From the NCBI GenBank assembly GCA_014359855.1, contig JACIYQ010000186.1, positions 1 through 7,868 of the forward strand: a DNA stretch of 7,868 nucleotides, given 5' to 3'. Origin of the DNA: Parvibaculum sp. (GTDB lineage Bacteria > Pseudomonadota > Alphaproteobacteria > Parvibaculales > Parvibaculaceae). A model generated the notes under the pieces. That model saw nothing but the letters and a program-made list of their open reading frames with translations. It was not told the DNA's origin and searched no databases. Below, piece after piece: positions 4,931 through 7,868 of this stretch. Positions within the stretch are counted from its first letter, which is position 1. Each line of letters starts with the position of its first letter. A program made the position numbers and the translations under genes.

Positions 4931-5581
4931 GTGCGTGTCCTCATTGTTGGCGAGCAGCCGATCTTTTGCGAGGGGCTTTCCTCGATAACGAAGCGGCTCT
5001 ATTCCGGTGCAGAACTCCGGGTCGCGGCAGGGCCGCGCCCGCTTAATGGAATAGATACGGGCCTTGCGGACCTCGTCCTTTTTGACGCCGGCAGCGGCGC
5101 TTTGTCGAACATGGAAGTGTTGAGCGACTTCGTGTCGAGGACGAATGGCAGGATCGCCGTTTTCAGCGACAAGAGTTCGCCCGGCTTTGTGCGCGAAGTC
5201 ATGGATCTCGGTGTTGCGGGCTTCATTCCCAAAAATCTGGGCGTCAATCTCGTCGAGAGCGCGCTGCGGATGATTGAAATGGGCGGGCGCTACGTGCCGG
5301 ACATCCTTCTGACTGCGGAGGCGGAGGGATTCGCCGAGCCGTCCAGGGCGTTTCTTGGCGCAGGGCAGGACAAACTCACGCCTCGCCAGAGAGAAGTGCT
5401 CCAGGAGCTCGGCAAAGGCCGCTCGAACCAGGAAATTGCACGGGTGCTCGGCATCTCGATCGCGACGGTCAAGCTGCATGTCAACGCGATCCTGCAGGCG
5501 CTCGGTGTGCGCAACCGGACCGAGGCCGCCATCATCGCTCTGCGAAGCGATTCCTCGCCGCGCGTGGGAGATTCAATCTGA
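4931..5581 (+). CDS. NarL/FixJ-type LuxR transcriptional regulator with degenerate receiver
   Basis: A 216-residue protein, normal for the family. The GTG start has GAGG 7 nt upstream, and the protein begins directly with the first receiver strand, MRVLIVGEQPIF. Residues 1-120 resemble a response-regulator receiver: Asp52 in DLVLFDAGSG is at the phosphoacceptor position, Ser79 at the switch Thr/Ser and Lys101 at the conserved Lys. The acidic pair normally found after the first strand is Gly7-Glu8, so magnesium binding and phosphorylation may be impaired or altered. Residues 149-200 are a good LuxR helix-turn-helix (LTPRQREVLQELGKGRSNQE, then IARVLGISIATVKLHV and NRTEA). No histidine kinase gene is adjacent. 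It heads a plus-strand run with the SNase-like gene 33 nt downstream and may control that run. Partner kinase and targets are unknown. Confidence 0.85.
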   Translation: MRVLIVGEQPIFCEGLSSITKRLYSGAELRVAAGPRPLNGIDTGLADLVLFDAGSGALSNMEVLSDFVSRTNGRIAVFSDKSSPGFVREVMDLGVAGFIPKNLGVNLVESALRMIEMGGRYVPDILLTAEAEGFAEPSRAFLGAGQDKLTPRQREVLQELGKGRSNQEIARVLGISIATVKLHVNAILQALGVRNRTEAAIIALRSDSSPRVGDSI

Positions 5582-5614
5582 AACAAGGGCAAGCCGAAGG
5601 CGGATGGTGACGGA

Positions 5615-6511
5615 ATGGTCCTGCGTATAGTTGTGGGGCGCCTGCCGCTTGTCCGCCGTTTTGCTCTTCTCATTTTTCTCGCTGCACTCGCCGCTCCGGG
5701 CATCCATGGGGGCGGCGTGGCCTTTGCTTCCGAGTGTTTGCTGGAACAAGACGAGGCGACATCCGTCGTTGCGGCCGTCATCGATGGCGACACACTGGTT
5801 CTCGAAGATGGCCGAGAAGTCAGGCTGACGGGAATCCAGGCGCCAAAGCTGCCGCTCGGGCGGCCGAACTTCGATGCCTGGCCGCTGGCCGACGAAGTGC
5901 GCGATGCCGTCGCCGACCTCGCGCTCGGGAAGCTCGCGATGCTCCGGTTTGGCGGAGCGCATATGGACCGGCACAAGCGCGTGCTGGCACAGGTCTTCAT
6001 AGCGCGTGAGAGCGGTGGTTTTGACTGGCTGCAGAAGGAGATACTCGGGCGGGGGCTCGCGCGTGTCTATACGTTCAGCGACAACCGGGCCTGCAGCGAA
6101 GAGCTTCTGGAGGCGGAACGGGCCGCGCGAGGAGAAGCTCTCGGTATATGGGCGAATGATTTCTACGACATCCACGACGCTGCCGATGTTCCGGTTCTTC
6201 TGGAACGCATCGGACGCTTCGAACTTGTCGAGGGGCGAGTGACGTCAGCCGCGCTCGTGCGCGGAAGGCTGTATCTCAATTTCGGCGACGACTACCGAGA
6301 GGACTTCACCGTGACAGTTCAGGAGCGGGACGTTAAGCTTTTCGGAACGGAAGAGCCGTGGGCTTCCTTCCTTGCCGGGGCTGAAGCCGCAGATGTCCGG
6401 GGCCTTGCGGGAAGGCGGGTCCGGGTTCGCGGATGGCTCGACCGTTACAACGGTCCGGAAATGGAAGCGACGCATCCGGAGCAAATCGAATTCGTCGGCG
6501 GTGCCGGATGA
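5615..6511 (+). CDS. Secreted thermonuclease (SNase)-family protein with altered active site
   Basis: A 298-residue protein. An N-terminal Arg-flanked hydrophobic segment (about 14-27) and AFAS near 36-39 look like a signal peptide, so export to the periplasm or beyond is expected. The SNase-like (OB-fold) domain spans roughly 50-170: VIDGDTLVLEDGREVRLTGI, then QAPK, with later RHKRVLAQVF and LGIWAND. Compared with staphylococcal nuclease, Asp57 and Asp59 (Asp19, Asp21), Arg70 (Arg35) and Arg122 (Arg87) are kept, but Asp40, Thr41 and Glu43 are replaced by Gln75, Ala76 and Lys78. Loss of the general base and a calcium ligand makes ordinary nuclease activity doubtful. About 125 further residues form a C-terminal region I do not recognise. 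The start is an ATG with a poor ribosome-binding site 33 nt after the LuxR stop, suggesting co-transcription. Confidence 0.82.
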   Translation: MVLRIVVGRLPLVRRFALLIFLAALAAPGIHGGGVAFASECLLEQDEATSVVAAVIDGDTLVLEDGREVRLTGIQAPKLPLGRPNFDAWPLADEVRDAVADLALGKLAMLRFGGAHMDRHKRVLAQVFIARESGGFDWLQKEILGRGLARVYTFSDNRACSEELLEAERAARGEALGIWANDFYDIHDAADVPVLLERIGRFELVEGRVTSAALVRGRLYLNFGDDYREDFTVTVQERDVKLFGTEEPWASFLAGAEAADVRGLAGRRVRVRGWLDRYNGPEMEATHPEQIEFVGGAG

Positions 6512-6543
6512 TATATCGGTGTTTCGCCGGTAAGCGGAGGTAG

Positions 6544-7868
6544 ATGTTGAGACGCTCTGTTGCTGCGGTGTTCGCCAGCCTTCGCGCTATCCCGCTTGCC
6601 GCGTGTCTCCTTGCAGTGGCTGGTTGTGCGACCAATCCCGCGACGGGCGAACGGCAGCTTGCGCCGATCATGTCCGCGGAACAGGAAGCTCGCGCCGGCG
6701 CCGAAAACCACCCGAAGATTCTCAAGGTCTATGGCGGCGCTTACGCAGATGAGAAACTCGGCAGTTACGTCGCGGGCATCACCGCACGAATCGTCAAGGC
6801 GACGAACCGGCCCGACGGTCCCTACCGTGTCACCATACTCGACAGCCCTGTCGTCAACGCCTTCGCTCTGCCCGGCGGCTACGTCTGTGTGACGCGCGGG
6901 CTGATGGCGCTCGTCAATGACGAAGCAGAACTCGCGGGCGTCATCGGTCACGAGATCGGGCACGTCAACGCTCGTCATTCGGCGCAGAGGCAGACGGCAG
7001 CGCTCGGAACCTCGCTGTTGGGCGCGGTTCTTGGGGCGGTCGTCGGCAGTGACGCGCTCAACCAGATTGCGGGGCTGGGCGGTCAGGGTCTGCTTGCGAG
7101 CTATTCGCGCGATCAGGAATACGAGGCGGACATGCTTGGCGTCCGTTATCTCGCGGGTTCCGGCTACGATCCTTATGCGGCGGCGGACTTTCTTGATTCC
7201 ATGGGTGCACAACAGGCGCTCAATGCAAGGGTACGCAACGCAGAATACGACGCGTCGCGTAACGACTGGCTGGCGAGCCACCCTGGCACGCCGGACCGCA
7301 TCGCGGCGGCCGTCGAACACGCGCGCGCGACGGGGGCGGCGCCGGGACAGAACGCGCGAAATCGCGACATCTACCTGACCGCGATAGACGGCATGCTCTA
7401 TGGAGACGATCCGAAAGAGGGGGTGGTGCGCGACCGCGAGTTCATCCATCCCGAAATGCGCTTCGCCTTCAACGCGCCGCCGCGCTTTGCAATTACCAAT
7501 TCGGCCCGTGCGGTGCTTGTCGAAGGGCCGGACGGCACGGTGGCGCAATTTGACGGCGCAAAGAAAGATGCCGGAGTCGAGATCGGGAGCTATTTGTCGA
7601 ACGCCTGGGCAAGCGGCGTCAGGCTCTCGTCGATCGAGCGCTTCTCCGTGAACGGCATGAAGGCGGCGACGGCGACTACGACGATAGGCAAATATAACGG
7701 TCGTCTCGTCGCCATTGAATACGCACCGGATCAGGTCTACCGCTTTCTGACGGGTACGTTGCCGCAGGCGGGAAATCGCTATGACGCTGCGCTCCACTCT
7801 CTGGTCATGAGTTTCCGGAAAATCTCGGCGGCAGAAGCGCGCGCGGTCAAGCCTCTGCGTATCTCGGT
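6544..7868 (+). CDS. M48-family metalloprotease lipoprotein, 3' end outside window
   Basis: The frame stays open from the ATG to the window edge (441 codons visible, no stop). The N-terminus is a lipoprotein signal: Arg-Arg, a hydrophobic stretch, then VAGC with Cys28 as the expected lipidated residue. The peptidase domain carries HEIGH (His136, Glu137, His140) and ExxAD in QEYEAD, with Glu192 as the likely third zinc ligand; ALPGGYVCVTRG and the SHPGTPDR motif are also typical of BepA/LoiP-like M48 enzymes. These act as zinc proteases and quality-control factors for outer-membrane proteins in the periplasm. From about residue 290 a separate C-terminal domain begins that I do not recognise, so this is larger than LoiP. 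GGAGG lies only 3 nt before the ATG; a TTG one codon later has a more normal spacing. It follows the SNase-like gene by 32 nt. Confidence 0.88.
   Translation, partial: MLRRSVAAVFASLRAIPLAACLLAVAGCATNPATGERQLAPIMSAEQEARAGAENHPKILKVYGGAYADEKLGSYVAGITARIVKATNRPDGPYRVTILDSPVVNAFALPGGYVCVTRGLMALVNDEAELAGVIGHEIGHVNARHSAQRQTAALGTSLLGAVLGAVVGSDALNQIAGLGGQGLLASYSRDQEYEADMLGVRYLAGSGYDPYAAADFLDSMGAQQALNARVRNAEYDASRNDWLASHPGTPDRIAAAVEHARATGAAPGQNARNRDIYLTAIDGMLYGDDPKEGVVRDREFIHPEMRFAFNAPPRFAITNSARAVLVEGPDGTVAQFDGAKKDAGVEIGSYLSNAWASGVRLSSIERFSVNGMKAATATTTIGKYNGRLVAIEYAPDQVYRFLTGTLPQAGNRYDAALHSLVMSFRKISAAEARAVKPLRIS

Noticed and set aside
6445..7797. 450-codon minus-strand frame opposite the M48 gene
   Set aside because: High-GC antisense shadow; the plus strand carries the lipobox, HEIGH and ExxAD motifs.

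Overview
The window is GC-rich bacterial chromosome with short intergenic gaps. It carries an outer-membrane barrel, a PilZ protein, a GT9 glycosyltransferase, DUF6165, a thermonuclease-like protein and an M48 lipoprotein. This mix, together with the G+C-rich hairpin-forming repeat, suggests a free-living alphaproteobacterium. A Parvibaculum-like lineage is a guess from general resemblance, not a demonstrated identity. I see no CRISPR array, transposase, integrase or rRNA.

Layout. (a) 2-460 (+) is the 3' part of an outer-membrane beta-barrel gene, followed by a strong hairpin terminator and then a 157-bp multi-hairpin repeat (598-754). This fills the gap to the next, convergent gene. (b) 783-2008 (-) holds a PilZ-domain protein followed by a crotonase-superfamily (enoyl-CoA hydratase/isomerase-like) gene. 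(c) 2167-2574 (+) is a DUF6165 protein whose 3' end overlaps by 19 bp the 3' end of a GT9 glycosyltransferase. (d) 2556-4260 (-) is a two-gene unit: an XRE/S24 repressor, then 13 nt later the GT9 glycosyltransferase. (e) 4261-4661 is a control region with a perfect 16-bp palindrome and two overlapping, opposed promoter-like sequences, next to a tRNA-Arg(CCT) gene on the minus strand. (f) 4931-7868 (+) has three genes in a row with gaps of about 32 nt: a NarL/FixJ-type LuxR regulator with a degenerate receiver, a secreted thermonuclease-fold protein, and an M48 metalloprotease lipoprotein cut by the window end.

How they may work together (inference). The GT9 enzyme probably acts on a lipopolysaccharide or other surface glycan and appears to be under a phage-type S24 repressor encoded in the same transcript. 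The LuxR / SNase-like / M48 run looks like an envelope-directed operon whose two downstream products carry export signals. The PilZ protein keeps both cyclic-di-GMP-binding motifs.

Several proteins depart from textbook active sites: the crotonase lacks the Glu144 equivalent, the SNase-like protein lacks the Asp40 and Glu43 equivalents, and the LuxR receiver lacks the usual acidic pair. Nothing here is a clear undescribed multi-gene system. The best candidates for a second look are the repressor-glycosyltransferase unit with its palindromic operator, and the cloverleaf-like repeat.
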